From an uncultured Clostridia bacterium (GTDB lineage Bacteria > Bacillota > Clostridia > Christensenellales > UBA1242), in the NCBI GenBank assembly GCA_944376905.1, contig CALWEA010000010.1, positions 1-42,268 on the forward strand: DNA of 42,268 nt, in the 5' to 3' direction. The notes beneath the pieces are model-generated. The model ran no database searches, had not been told where the DNA came from, and was given only the letters and a program-made list of their open reading frames with translations. Positions 16,289 to 26,200 of the stretch are shown here, piece by piece; the stretch's first letter is position 1; each line of letters starts with the position of its first letter. A program made the position numbers and the translations under genes.

Positions 16289-16609
16289 TAAAGATATAAC
16301 TTCCTTTTTTTATTTTATAATTTACTACTTAAAAGATTATTTTTATTTTAAAAAAATGTAAACAATTTTTCAGTATGTTTAATCAATGTTGATTATTTAT
16401 GAACAATAAATTTGTAAAATAAATTAACAATATTATTAAACAACAATAAATTATTGCTTGATATTCATATTAATATATTATAATATAACTTGTTTATATT
16501 CGTTAAACCTTTTTTGTATTTTTATAATTGAAAATTTTAAAATGTGAAATTTATTGTTAAATTCCTTCATTTATTTACTTTTTTATAATTAATTTTCATC
16601 TTAAAATAA
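16289..16609 (-). other. Intergenic region between the two CPBP genes
   Basis: This is 321 bp of very A/T-rich sequence with short T and A runs. I see no hairpin with a T-tract and no convincing promoter pair; a TATAAT lies near 16490 on both strands without a matching -35. There is no coding potential above background. Confidence 0.5.
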
Positions 16610-17851
16610 TTAAAATGACATTAAAATAGTTTGTAAAATTAAAATTATAATTCCAAGAATAATACCGGATTTTAAGAAATAAGTATTGTTGTTTGGCTTA
16701 AATTCACTAGAACTTAATTCTTTTAATTTTTCAATCATTTCAGTTGTTTTTTTATTTTTTGCTAAAATTGTAATATTTTCTTGGTTTGATATATAAGATT
16801 TTTTATTAGACAAATTATCCTCTTTATCTAAAACATTATCTTTATCTATTAAATTATTTTTATTATCACTTTGTCTAATATTAACAGAAGTTGAAATTTC
16901 GTTTTGCATTTTTGATTTTTCTAATTCTTGTATTTCTTCAAAAAGTTTAAGTAATTCTTCTTCTTTTGATACCTTTTCATCATTTTTAAATGAATTTATT
17001 TTATTAATTTCATCAAGTAATTGATTTGCGTTTAAAGACTTATCTTTATTTTGTAAAACTTTTCCCAAATAAAAAACCAAAAGACCAAACACAACCAAAA
17101 TAACAATTGCAATTAGCCAATAAACAAAATTTATTGTAATTTCACCATTAAAAATATTAAAATTATAAAAAACAACAGTTAATGCATTTGCACAAAAATG
17201 AATTATCATAGACGACAATATTGAACCTGTTTTTAAAACAACAAACGCCAACAATAAACCAAATAAAAAAGTATAAGGAATTTGTAAGAAATTGCCATGA
17301 ATAAGAGCAAATAAGGCAGACGAAATCAAAATTGCCTTTAAATCACCAAACTTTCTCAACCCTTGAAGCACTGCCCCACGAAAAACCAATTCTTCAATTA
17401 TAGCAGGAACTAGGGCAAATAAAATTACCGCTAAAATCAAAGTAAATGCACCGCTCGGCTCAAAAGGCATTGCAGAAGAAAAATTTAAACCAATAATTTC
17501 AAACAGCCAAACAAAACAATTAGAAATTGGATTCAAGGCAAAAACCCCAATAACCCCAATAACAATACAAATTATTAAATTTCTCCAACCCAGTTTATTT
17601 ATCTTACATGATTTAACAACATCAATTTTCTTATTACAAAATATTAAAACTAAACCAAGAGCAAACTGAGTTATCATAGAAAGAATGTATAAATCTTCAA
17701 ATAACCCATAAACCTCATCAATAAACATTCCAGCAAGATTAGCAATAATAATAATTAAAAGATAAATTAAAGTTGCAACTAATTGAGGAGCAACAACAGC
17801 CCAAAGGAACATCTTTCCTGCATCATTAACATCATAAAAACTTTTTTTCAT
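16610..17851 (-). CDS. CPBP family intramembrane metalloprotease (copy 2)
   Basis: The protein is 413 aa with at least eight hydrophobic segments over residues 15-265. The CPBP motifs are intact: EE at 153-154 with R158 in IEELVFRGAVL, H185 in FALIHGN and H218 in MIIHFCANAL. Residues 270-390 are a long hydrophilic Glu/Lys/Asn-rich cytoplasmic segment with coiled-coil character, and a last hydrophobic helix (394-413) ends the protein. Copy 1 lacks this extension. AAGGAAA precedes the ATG. Substrate unknown. Confidence 0.88.
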   Translation of the reverse strand: MKKSFYDVNDAGKMFLWAVVAPQLVATLIYLLIIIIANLAGMFIDEVYGLFEDLYILSMITQFALGLVLIFCNKKIDVVKSCKINKLGWRNLIICIVIGVIGVFALNPISNCFVWLFEIIGLNFSSAMPFEPSGAFTLILAVILFALVPAIIEELVFRGAVLQGLRKFGDLKAILISSALFALIHGNFLQIPYTFLFGLLLAFVVLKTGSILSSMIIHFCANALTVVFYNFNIFNGEITINFVYWLIAIVILVVFGLLVFYLGKVLQNKDKSLNANQLLDEINKINSFKNDEKVSKEEELLKLFEEIQELEKSKMQNEISTSVNIRQSDNKNNLIDKDNVLDKEDNLSNKKSYISNQENITILAKNKKTTEMIEKLKELSSSEFKPNNNTYFLKSGIILGIIILILQTILMSF

Positions 17852-18033
17852 ATTTTCCTTTATTTTAATATAAAAAATTTAATACAACACACAATTTTAA
17901 ATTCTTTTATTTATTTCATTTATTTATTTGTTATATTTAATCATAAAGTATAAATTGAAAAACAACACAAAAATTAAGATAAATTAATAAAAAAACAACA
18001 TAAAAAATTTAGACAAATAAATTTAAAAATATA

Positions 18034-18051
18034 ATTAGATAAATATCTAAA
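18034..18051 (-). terminator. Weak terminator candidate for the alaS operon
   Basis: TTAGAT-AAAT-ATCTAA is a 6-7 bp hairpin followed on the minus strand by T-rich sequence. It resembles the core of the terminator at 6743 (same TTAGAT/ATCTAA arms) but is shorter, and it lies about 245 nt after the last gene. Confidence 0.3.
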
Positions 18052-18110
18052 TAGTTTAATTATTATTAAATAAATCTTGATAATCAAATAATTTAACAAA
18101 TAAATTAAAA

Positions 18111-18152
18111 ATAATTATTAAATAAGTTAAATATAATTATTAAATAAGTTAA
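18111..18152. repeat. 22-bp tandem direct repeat
   Basis: ATAATTATTAAATAAGTTAA occurs at 18111-18130 and again at 18133-18152. It lies in noncoding A/T-rich DNA and has no evident function. Confidence 0.7.
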
Positions 18153-18295
18153 AAATAATCAAAGTAAAATTAAATAGAAATGTATTAAATAATATTATAA
18201 AATATTGTTAATTTATAAAAATAATTAAATTATTCTCTAATAAAAATATATTAATAAAATATTACATTTTATAATAAAAAATTTATAATAATTTA

Positions 18296-18544
18296 TTAGC
18301 CTTGTAAGCCTTTTGATTGTCTTTCCATATCTTCTATAACAATATCAAAAATTTCACCCAAGGTTGAGCAATAATGTAGAACTTCCCAAGGTTCATTTGT
18401 GTGAAAATGAATTTTAATTAATTCACTATCTCCAACAACCAGAAGACAATCTCCTTTTAAATTATTTATAAAATATTCTTTTATTTTATCCTCATCTAAA
18501 TTTTTTCCCTCAATCAAAATTTGAAAATCATATTTAAAATCCAT
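18296..18544 (-). CDS. Free-standing YloV/DAK-type C-terminal domain protein
   Basis: The protein is 82 aa. FQILIEGKNLDEDKIKEY, GDCLLVVGDSELIKIHFHTN, PWEVLHYCSTLGE and IVIEDMERQ match the domain following the kinase-like DAK2 domain in YloV-type (FakA-like) proteins, where the usual reading is VVGDDDLIKVHVHTNDPG. Here it is a complete tiny protein rather than a fragment: AAAGGAGG precedes the ATG perfectly and there is no upstream DAK2 coding sequence. FakA proteins phosphorylate fatty acids bound to a DegV-family partner; this protein lacks the kinase domain. It starts about 20 nt after the alaS stop, so it is translated from the alaS transcript. A DegV gene lies at 34.8 kb but is not linked. 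Confidence 0.75.
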   Translation of the reverse strand: MDFKYDFQILIEGKNLDEDKIKEYFINNLKGDCLLVVGDSELIKIHFHTNEPWEVLHYCSTLGEIFDIVIEDMERQSKGLQG

Positions 18545-18564
18545 ATAAAACCTCCTTTAAGAAA

Positions 18565-20358
18565 TTAATCATTTTTTAAAATTGCTTTTATTCGCCTAAC
18601 TCCTGCCGAACTACTTTCTTCCTTAACAATTTTAAAAACACCCAATTCGCCAGTATTTGCAACATGAGGTCCCGCACAAAGTTCTTTACTAAAATCTCCA
18701 ATAGAATAAACATTAACAGAATCACCATATTTATTCTCAAACAATCCTATTGCCCCACTTTTTTTGGCATCTTCATAAGTCATAATTTCCTTAACAACTG
18801 GCAAATTTTTTGATATTACATCATTAACTAACAATTCAACCTTTTTAATTTCATCTGGCGTTAACTTTCTTTCAAAGTTGAAATCAAATCTTAATCTTTC
18901 AGGAGTTATGTTGCTCCCTTTTTGATTAACATTTTCATTTAAAACTTTTTTAAGAGCGGAATGAAGTAAATGAGTGGCAGTGTGTAATTTAACACTTTCA
19001 TAACTATTATCCGCTAATCCACTTTTAAAAACTTTTCCAATATCACCCTTGCTTTCTTCTTTATGTTTAGAAAATAATTGATTAAATTCATTTTCATTAA
19101 CAGATAGTCCTTTTTCAAAAGCCAATTCCTTTGTTATTTCAAAAGGAAAACCATAAGTATCATACAATTTAAAAACGAGTGTTGAATCTAGTTTTCCATC
19201 AGAAATATTTTTAGGATTAGAAATAAACTCTTCAAAAGTTTTTAATCCATTGGCAAGAAGTTTCAAAAATTTTTCTTGTTCAATTTTTATAACATCAATT
19301 ATATCAGATTTAGAAGTTATCCAATCTGGTGCAATATCACAACTATTAAGATTATCGTAAGTTCTGGAAGCAATTTCTTCCAAATATTTTTCATCACAAC
19401 CAATAACTCGCATATGACGCATAGCCCGTCTTAAAAGTCGGCGAAGAACATAACCACGCTTAACATTAGAAGGTTGAATGCCAACATTAATAATGTGTAT
19501 AGCAGTTTTTATATGGTCAGCAATTATTCGCAAACTTGATTGATTAGGATTTGATGAAACATTTTCAATAAATTCTATAATAGGTTTGTAAATTTCAGTA
19601 TCATAAACACTATCTAATCCATTTAAAGCCATAACCATTCGCTCTATACCAGAGCCAGTATCAACACTATTCATAGACAATTTTGAATAGGTTTTACCAT
19701 CTTCATGCTGAAGATATTGCATAAAAACACCCGCATTCCAAATTTCAATATAGCGTTTTTTATCATCAAAATAACCGCTTTGTTCATAAGACAATCCATG
19801 CTTGTCGCCTGTATCGAAAAAAACTTCGGTACAAGGTCCACATGGGCCTTCACCATCACCCATTCGCCAAAAATTATCTTCAAAAGAACAATGAATAATA
19901 TGATTGTCATCAAAGCCAAGTCCACGCCAAATTTCCTCACTTTCCGTATCTGCTGGTAGATTCTTTTCTTTATCTCCAGAAAAAACAGAAACATATAATT
20001 TTGAAGCAGGAATTTTAAGTTCTTCAACTAATAATTGATAAGCATATTTTATTGCACCTTCTTTAAAATAATCTCCAATACTCCAACTACCAAGCATACA
20101 AAAACTAGATAAATGATGTCTATCTCCAATACTATCAATATCATTGGTTCTTATACAAGTTTGCATGTTACACATACGCTTAGATTCTGGAATAGCCTCA
20201 CCAGTAAAAACTTTTTTTATAGGGGCCATACCAGCATTAATAAACAACAAACTATCATCATTTTCAGGAACTATGGGACTGTTTTTTATTACTTTATGGT
20301 TGTTTTTTTCAAAAAAATTTAAAAATATTTGTTTGATTTGCTTAACTGTATATTTCAT
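18565..20358 (-). CDS. alaS: Alanyl-tRNA synthetase, short form lacking the C-terminal domain
   Basis: The protein is 597 aa against about 870-880 for usual bacterial AlaRS. The class II catalytic domain is complete: motif 1 region to about 50, motif 2 RMCNMQTCIRTNDID (61-75) with GSWSIGDYF, and motif 3 GYVLRRLLRRAMRH (302-315). The editing domain has its zinc ligands in HTATH (459-463) and CAGPH (561-565) and ends with SSSAGVRRI. The coiled-coil and C-Ala (DHHA1) region is missing altogether. The downstream gene begins at once with its own ribosome binding site, so no broken remainder is hidden in another frame. Short AlaRS forms exist as second copies or as the only enzyme in some lineages; which applies cannot be judged here. 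AAGGA precedes the ATG and a consensus promoter lies upstream. Confidence 0.92.
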   Translation of the reverse strand: MKYTVKQIKQIFLNFFEKNNHKVIKNSPIVPENDDSLLFINAGMAPIKKVFTGEAIPESKRMCNMQTCIRTNDIDSIGDRHHLSSFCMLGSWSIGDYFKEGAIKYAYQLLVEELKIPASKLYVSVFSGDKEKNLPADTESEEIWRGLGFDDNHIIHCSFEDNFWRMGDGEGPCGPCTEVFFDTGDKHGLSYEQSGYFDDKKRYIEIWNAGVFMQYLQHEDGKTYSKLSMNSVDTGSGIERMVMALNGLDSVYDTEIYKPIIEFIENVSSNPNQSSLRIIADHIKTAIHIINVGIQPSNVKRGYVLRRLLRRAMRHMRVIGCDEKYLEEIASRTYDNLNSCDIAPDWITSKSDIIDVIKIEQEKFLKLLANGLKTFEEFISNPKNISDGKLDSTLVFKLYDTYGFPFEITKELAFEKGLSVNENEFNQLFSKHKEESKGDIGKVFKSGLADNSYESVKLHTATHLLHSALKKVLNENVNQKGSNITPERLRFDFNFERKLTPDEIKKVELLVNDVISKNLPVVKEIMTYEDAKKSGAIGLFENKYGDSVNVYSIGDFSKELCAGPHVANTGELGVFKIVKEESSSAGVRRIKAILKND

Positions 20359-20396
20359 TTTAATCCTTCTTGTTTTATATATTTACTAACTTGTAA

Positions 20397-20425
20397 ATTA
20401 TACGCTTATGTTATATATTTGTCAA
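20397..20425 (-). promoter_or_regulatory. Consensus promoter of alaS
   Basis: On the minus strand, TTGACA (20425-20420) and TATAAT (20402-20397) are perfect hexamers with a 17-nt spacer. The start should be near 20390, giving a 30-nt leader that is too short for a T-box. Confidence 0.88.
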
Positions 20426-20471
20426 ACGTTTTTCTTTTTAGATAAAACTTTCGCTATTTTTTAAAAAAAGT

Positions 20472-20502
20472 TTAAAATAAAAAGTTCCTTAATATGGAAC
20501 TT
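20472..20502 (-). terminator. Terminator after the Sel1-like gene
   Basis: On the minus strand, AAGTTCC (20502-20496), a 7-nt loop and GGAACTT (20488-20482) are followed by a T-run. It is about 180 nt past the gene's stop. The 20503-20681 stretch between is A/T-rich and empty. Confidence 0.8.
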
Positions 20503-20681
20503 ATTTGATAAAAAATTAATTTTTTTTATTAATTTAATAATAATTTTTTATTTTTAATAAATTTTTTGTTAATTTTTATTTTTATTAAAAAAGCAAATAA
20601 ATAATTAATAAAAATAAATAAACAAATATTTAATTTATATGAATATGAAAATATATTTTAATTTATTTATTATTTAGAAAA

Positions 20682-21236
20682 TTAAGAACGCAAAAATTTT
20701 AAAACTTTGGGAATAGAAGCATTTCTTGCTTTATCAAATTTTCTCATTAAAGGCGAACTAAATTCAATATGCTCTATTGGGTCTTTAACAAGTTTTTCAG
20801 GATTTAACTGCATTTCATCAATAATACCTTCACATAAAAGGCGTCCAACTATATACAAATAATTTTGAGAAGTTAATTCATTTTTATTAGCAATGTATTC
20901 AAAATCTTCAACATAAGCAATTTCATTTAATGCAAAATTTAAAAATAGTGCTAGTTTATCTAATGCAAAATTATTTCCGTTGGCTCCAGCAAGAATTTGA
21001 AACTGCATATACTTTTCATAATTAACAGGAATAATATTCCCCAAACCTTTTTTGAAAATATAAGAAAGATAATCTTGTGCAATAGGGTCGTTTTTAGAAG
21101 CCATTAAACATATATCATTAAAACTATCAATGGTAACTTCTTCTTTATGCATAAAATCAGATTTTTCAATTTTGCGTTTTGTGTTTCTTCTTAAAACCAA
21201 AAATTGTTTTCTACAATCCTCACTTAAAATATTCAT
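20682..21236 (-). CDS. Hypothetical protein with Sel1/TPR-like character
   Basis: The protein is 184 aa. I do not recognise a named family. Residues 45-95 (NDPIAQDYLSYIFKKGLG, then YMQFQILAGANGNNFALDKL) have the spacing of Sel1-type helical repeats, where 'G...AQ..L' and 'AA..GN..A...L' recur. The N-terminus is basic (RRNTKRK). There is no signal peptide or membrane helix. AAGGAG precedes the ATG. It lies 114 nt downstream of the cls stop on the same strand and could belong to its transcript. Confidence 0.55.
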   Translation of the reverse strand: MNILSEDCRKQFLVLRRNTKRKIEKSDFMHKEEVTIDSFNDICLMASKNDPIAQDYLSYIFKKGLGNIIPVNYEKYMQFQILAGANGNNFALDKLALFLNFALNEIAYVEDFEYIANKNELTSQNYLYIVGRLLCEGIIDEMQLNPEKLVKDPIEHIEFSSPLMRKFDKARNASIPKVLKFLRS

Positions 21237-21350
21237 TTCAAACTCCTTTCATACAAAGATTTAAACATTTATAGTAACAATAAAAATAAATCAAACTAAA
21301 TATATATAAAAAATTATTAAAAAAATCAAAAAATATTTTTAATAAAATAT

Positions 21351-22787
21351 TTACAACAACGGTGCAAATAATCTAAAAACAACTTGCCCAAATTTACTAA
21401 ACAAAGGTCTGTTTTTATAATAAACCAAATCAACAGGTCGACATTTTTCCAAGTCTAATTCAATAACTTTAAAATGTTGTTTTATTAATTCTTTATTGTA
21501 TAAAATTGCAGAAATCTCAAAATTTAGGTAGAAAGAACGATAATCAGCATTACAAGTTCCAATACACATAGCAATATCATCAATTATCAAAACTTTGCTA
21601 TGAAGAAATCCATCTCGCAAATAAACTTCCCCACCCGCTTCAACGATTTCTTTGGCAAATGACAACGACGCTAAATAAACAAATTTTTTGTCGGGTTTTT
21701 TGGGGAGCATGACAACAACTCTAACCCCACTATTTATTGCCTGTTTGAGTGCACTCATGAACATGTCATCTGGAACAAAATAAGGTGTTTGTAAAATAAT
21801 TTTACTTTTTGCCGTATTTATCATTTTAACCATTGAATCTTTTATGTTGCCACGAGTATCATCAGGTCCACTGGTTAAAATTTGTGTTATAACATTACCT
21901 TTATTTTTAAATTTAGGAAAATAACCTTGCTTTATATATTCTTTTGTTTCAATATTTTTTTTATTACAAAATTGCCAAAAATTTAAAAAAGTGTTTTGTA
22001 AAGCATAAACTGCTTGTCCCTCTAAGCGAATATGTGTATCACGCCAAGGACTCAATTTTTTCTTGTAACCCAAATGGTCTTTTCTAATATTAACTCCGCC
22101 AACATAGCCAATTTTTCCATCAATAACAGCAATTTTTCTATGATTTCTATAATTCATTTTTAAATTTATTAAACGAATGTAAAATAATGGAGGAAAAAAC
22201 TCTTTAACCTCTCCACCAGCTTTACGAAGTTTTCTAAAAAAGCGACGAGGTGCTCCCAAACAACCAACACTATCATAAATCAATTTAACTTTAACACCAG
22301 AACGAGCTTTTTCACAAAGAATATTCATAACTTCTTTACCAACAAAGTCATCAGCAAAAATATAATATTCCATATTAATTGAATGTTTTGCATGCTTCAA
22401 GTCTTTAATAAGCGAAGCCATTTTATCTTGTCCATTATTAAAAATTTTAACACTATTACAAAAAGTTGGAACACTTTTACCACCAACTAAATTATATCGT
22501 ATTAAACTTGCAATTCTTTTATTTTTAATAACATCTTCACCATTTTCCATTTCTCTGTAATAATATTGATAATGGTCATCATAAAAAGCCTTTCTTCTTA
22601 ACATTCTTTTTGTTTTTAAACTTAGTCCGCCACCAAATAAAACGTAGAGAACGAAACCAACAACGGGAATAAAAGCAAATAAAATTGTCCACGAAACAAT
22701 AACTTCTGGTTTTTTTCTTTCCAGAAATATCATTGATATAACAAAAATTGCATTTAAAATTGTAACGATATTTACAAAATAATCCAT
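21351..22787 (-). CDS. cls: Cardiolipin synthase
   Basis: The protein is 478 aa, typical length. Two N-terminal membrane helices (about 3-22 and 32-52) precede two phospholipase D catalytic motifs: H216, K218 and D223 in NHRKIAVIDG, and H396, K398 and D403 in LHSKVLIIDD. Each HKD is followed by the G-N/G-x-N type segment. The enzyme joins two phosphatidylglycerol molecules into cardiolipin at the cytoplasmic membrane. Cardiolipin gathers at poles and septa, which is relevant to Min proteins but not evidence of a link. A GGGGAT site lies a little far (about 11 nt) from the ATG. Confidence 0.95.
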   Translation of the reverse strand: MDYFVNIVTILNAIFVISMIFLERKKPEVIVSWTILFAFIPVVGFVLYVLFGGGLSLKTKRMLRRKAFYDDHYQYYYREMENGEDVIKNKRIASLIRYNLVGGKSVPTFCNSVKIFNNGQDKMASLIKDLKHAKHSINMEYYIFADDFVGKEVMNILCEKARSGVKVKLIYDSVGCLGAPRRFFRKLRKAGGEVKEFFPPLFYIRLINLKMNYRNHRKIAVIDGKIGYVGGVNIRKDHLGYKKKLSPWRDTHIRLEGQAVYALQNTFLNFWQFCNKKNIETKEYIKQGYFPKFKNKGNVITQILTSGPDDTRGNIKDSMVKMINTAKSKIILQTPYFVPDDMFMSALKQAINSGVRVVVMLPKKPDKKFVYLASLSFAKEIVEAGGEVYLRDGFLHSKVLIIDDIAMCIGTCNADYRSFYLNFEISAILYNKELIKQHFKVIELDLEKCRPVDLVYYKNRPLFSKFGQVVFRLFAPLL

Positions 22788-22979
22788 TCTTATTTAATCC
22801 CCTATCAAATTAAATATAATTTGATTTAAAGTTAAGAAATACATTCAACAAAATTATTTAAATTAAGATTAAATATATTTAAATATATTATAGTTATAAA
22901 TGTAAAAATTAAAATACTAAAATTTAAACAAAATTTAATAAAATTAAATCAATCAGATATTTTTTATTTAATATTAAAT

Positions 22980-23063
22980 ATTGCTTAGAATAAAAATTTT
23001 ACTTATATATTGCTTAATATTAATATTGCCTAGTATTAAATTTTATTTAGATTGCTTAGTATG
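22980..23063. repeat. Four degenerate copies of TTGCTTAGTAT
   Basis: Copies start near 22981, 23010, 23026 and 23052, each TTGC(T/C)TA followed by ATAT/GTAT and A/T-rich sequence. They sit in the 432-bp gap between the giant protease stop and the cls start. The remainder of 22788-23219 is A/T-rich with no clear terminator for the giant gene and no clear cls promoter. Confidence 0.4.
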
Positions 23064-23219
23064 GAAATTTTATAACACCTGTTTGAATAATAATTGATAA
23101 ATTATAAGAAAACTACAAATTAACCAAATTAAAATAATATTATAGTTAAAAATAAAGTTAAAAAACAATTTACATTGATTTATTAAATTAATTTTATAAA
23201 TTATTAATTGAAAAGAAAA

Positions 23220-26200
23220 TCATTTTTTATTTTTTCTTTCATTAATTTTTCTTTCCAATTCTTCTCTTTCTTTTTTTAACATTGCCTGTTTTTCTCTAAT
23301 TTCTTGTATTTTATCATTAGTTTTTTTGCTATTATTCATAGATGATTTTTTAACAACGGCAGTAGTAACAACAACACTTAACAAAACTAAAACCATACCA
23401 ATACCACATATAATCAATATTGTTGTTACAGTTTCATCATTTAATGCAATATAAGGAACCTCTTTAAATATAGCAAAAACAGTTGTGTTTTGCTGAATTT
23501 GCAAATTAGACAAAATTTCTTGAGTATTCTCAGGATTTGCAGTTTGATTCAAACTCCAACCAACAAAAATATATCTTGTGTTATTAGTTGCATCTTTTTT
23601 AATTTTAAACATAGACTCATTAAAATTAATTTGATCATTATAAGTATAAGTAATTTTTTTATAAGTTTGATTATCAATTTTCAAGGTTAAAATATAAGGT
23701 ATTGCAATAGGTTTAAAAAAAGGTCTATAAGTATTTTCCGCTTCGTTTTGCAAAGAAGAAACTGCTCTAACAGGGATTTGTTTCCCTTTTTCTATTAATT
23801 CAGAATCATCAGCGTCAGATATCCAGCCTATAAAATTATATGTAAAGTAGTTATCAGCTGTTTTTGTTGGCTCATTTCCCATATATGCTACAAAACTTCC
23901 ATAATATCCATAAGTTTCATATAACAATTCATTACTATTAGGCTGATAAAATCTAATCGTATAAATCCTCAATTCTTCTGTAAATTTTGGATAAAGATTT
24001 ATTTTACCATTTTCCAAACTATCTTCATTAATAACAATTTTATTATCTTGGATTTCCTTTTTTAAATCTTTATCATAGCACCAACAAGAAAAAGTGTATG
24101 TATATTGGTAAGTTTGTTCTTTTGTTGGAGTTGTTAAATCAAAATAAGACAAATCAATAGTTGAATTATAATCAAATGATGTTGATTGACCTGGCAATTT
24201 TATAATATTATTGTTTACATCATAAAATTGAATTTCATATTGTCTCACTTGTTCATCAAACCATGCATATAATTTAATTTCTTCTTGAATGTTTGTAAAA
24301 GTCAATTCAGTTATAGGAATTTCAGTTCCATCTTTTTCTGTTATGGGTTTATCAAACCACCCTACAAAAATATAATTATTGGCAAGCGTTTGATAGTTTG
24401 AAAGATTATAAGTATCTATGTAAATTGGTTTTTGTTGCGTTCCTGATTGGATAATAGATATACTCTCTTTTCCGAAATAACCATCATTATAGTTTGGGAC
24501 TTGTTGAGAATTCAAGTTTGAAAAATCATAACGAGCAACTTCACTTCCATCGTCATTCCAAAATGTATATATGATTTTTATTGGGCTTTTCGTAAAAACA
24601 GCATAAATATTACAATCTTTTTCAACAATGAATGATTGCAGTGGGATATCACTTTCCAAAGGTGAAGAAGAATTAAACCAACCAACAAAATCATAATTAT
24701 AGCCAATTTCTTTATTTGGATAAACTGTTTCCCCTATTATACTTTTTATATCAAAACTTGAACCATATTCTTTATTGATTATAGATGTTGTTGTCATATC
24801 ATAAGAAATTTGATACTCAACAAGTGAATTAGTTTCAAAATTATTATAATATAAATTTATTTTATAATTATTAATTTTTCTTTCATATTGAGCATAAAGT
24901 TTTGTGTCTCCTTTTATGGTCAAAGAAGTAACTTTTTTGCTTTTATCCAAGGTTAAACCATAATCATTAGTTAAATCTTCTTCATAAAACCAACCAATGA
25001 AAGAATATGTAAATTGAACATCATTTTTAAAACTTATATCTGGAATATAATCTGCCCCAGTTAAATCAATAGTGGAGTTAAAACTAAATGATGAAGGTTT
25101 TGATATCAAAATATCACTTTTATTATCATCATAAAGCCATAAAGAGTATTTCAATTCAACTGCTAAAAATATTGGATATAATTGAATTTCACCATTAACT
25201 AAACATTCTTGAAGTGGTTCATTTGCCAACTTATCTGTGTTCCACCCTAAAAAAGTAAAAGAATTAGTTGGTGTATTTGGACGTGTTGGAATTTCAGTTG
25301 GTTTATAATTTAGAGCATTCTGCCCATACTCAATTTGCAAAAAGTTAATAATTTCCCCCAAATCATTATAAAAAGTAACAGTATATTGTCTAATTACTTC
25401 ATTAAAATGTGCAAAATAATTAACATCTTCGTAAATAACAAAATCAGTTATTTTTTGTGCCTCTGCCCCAACACCATCAAACCATGCATCAAATTCGAAT
25501 ATTTTATCAACTGTTGCTTCTTTTTGAGGAATAAAGTCTTCAACATTATAAGTTTTCCCGTATTCAATTTCTGTATGCTTTAAATATTCTCCATTATCAT
25601 CATAAAAAGTTATAGTTAAAATTTTTGTTTTAAATTCACCATATAAAGTAATATCGGTTGTAAATTGTTTAGCATCTAAAAATTCTAAAATCTCCAATTT
25701 TTCTTCTAAATGCCAGCCTGAAAATTCCTTACTTTCGTCATCTGTAGAAATTAAAGGTAAATCAGTTTTTTTGTCATAAGTATGAGTTATTGGCAAAGTA
25801 TAGAGTAATGGCTCAATTTTTTCATATCCCTCACCTTTACCAAAATCTACATAATAATTAATGTTAAATGAAACACTTGTCCACAAAACATTAATTTCAA
25901 TAATTTGATTATTTTGTTGAGTTAATTCTGCAATTGTAACCAAATCTGCAATAAGAAAATTTTCCCCCATCTCAAACATAACACCATTAACTTCAAGCCC
26001 ACTAATATAATAAAAATCTTTTTCAAAAATTTGTGAAAGAGTTTCAAAAGACGCAAAAGTAAAATTTTCGTCATTAGAGTAATTGATTTTTATATTAATC
26101 AAATTTAATTTATCTTGATTAATAATTCTAGCATCTTCATCTGTAATATAATAAATTTGATATTGATTAGGAATTATTTCACCACTTAATTCAACATTTT

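Larger units (their letters stand above)
17852..18295 (-). other. Long A/T-rich intergenic region upstream of CPBP copy 2
   Basis: This is 444 bp almost without G or C. It holds a weak hairpin at 18035-18050 and a 22-bp direct repeat at 18111-18152. I see no gene. A promoter for the CPBP gene must lie here but no hexamer pair stands out. Confidence 0.5.

Noticed and set aside
22980..23063. Short CRISPR-like array
   Set aside because: The copies are degenerate, about 11 bp, and unevenly spaced at 16-30 bp. No cas gene is present. The same applies to the decamer repeat at 36751.
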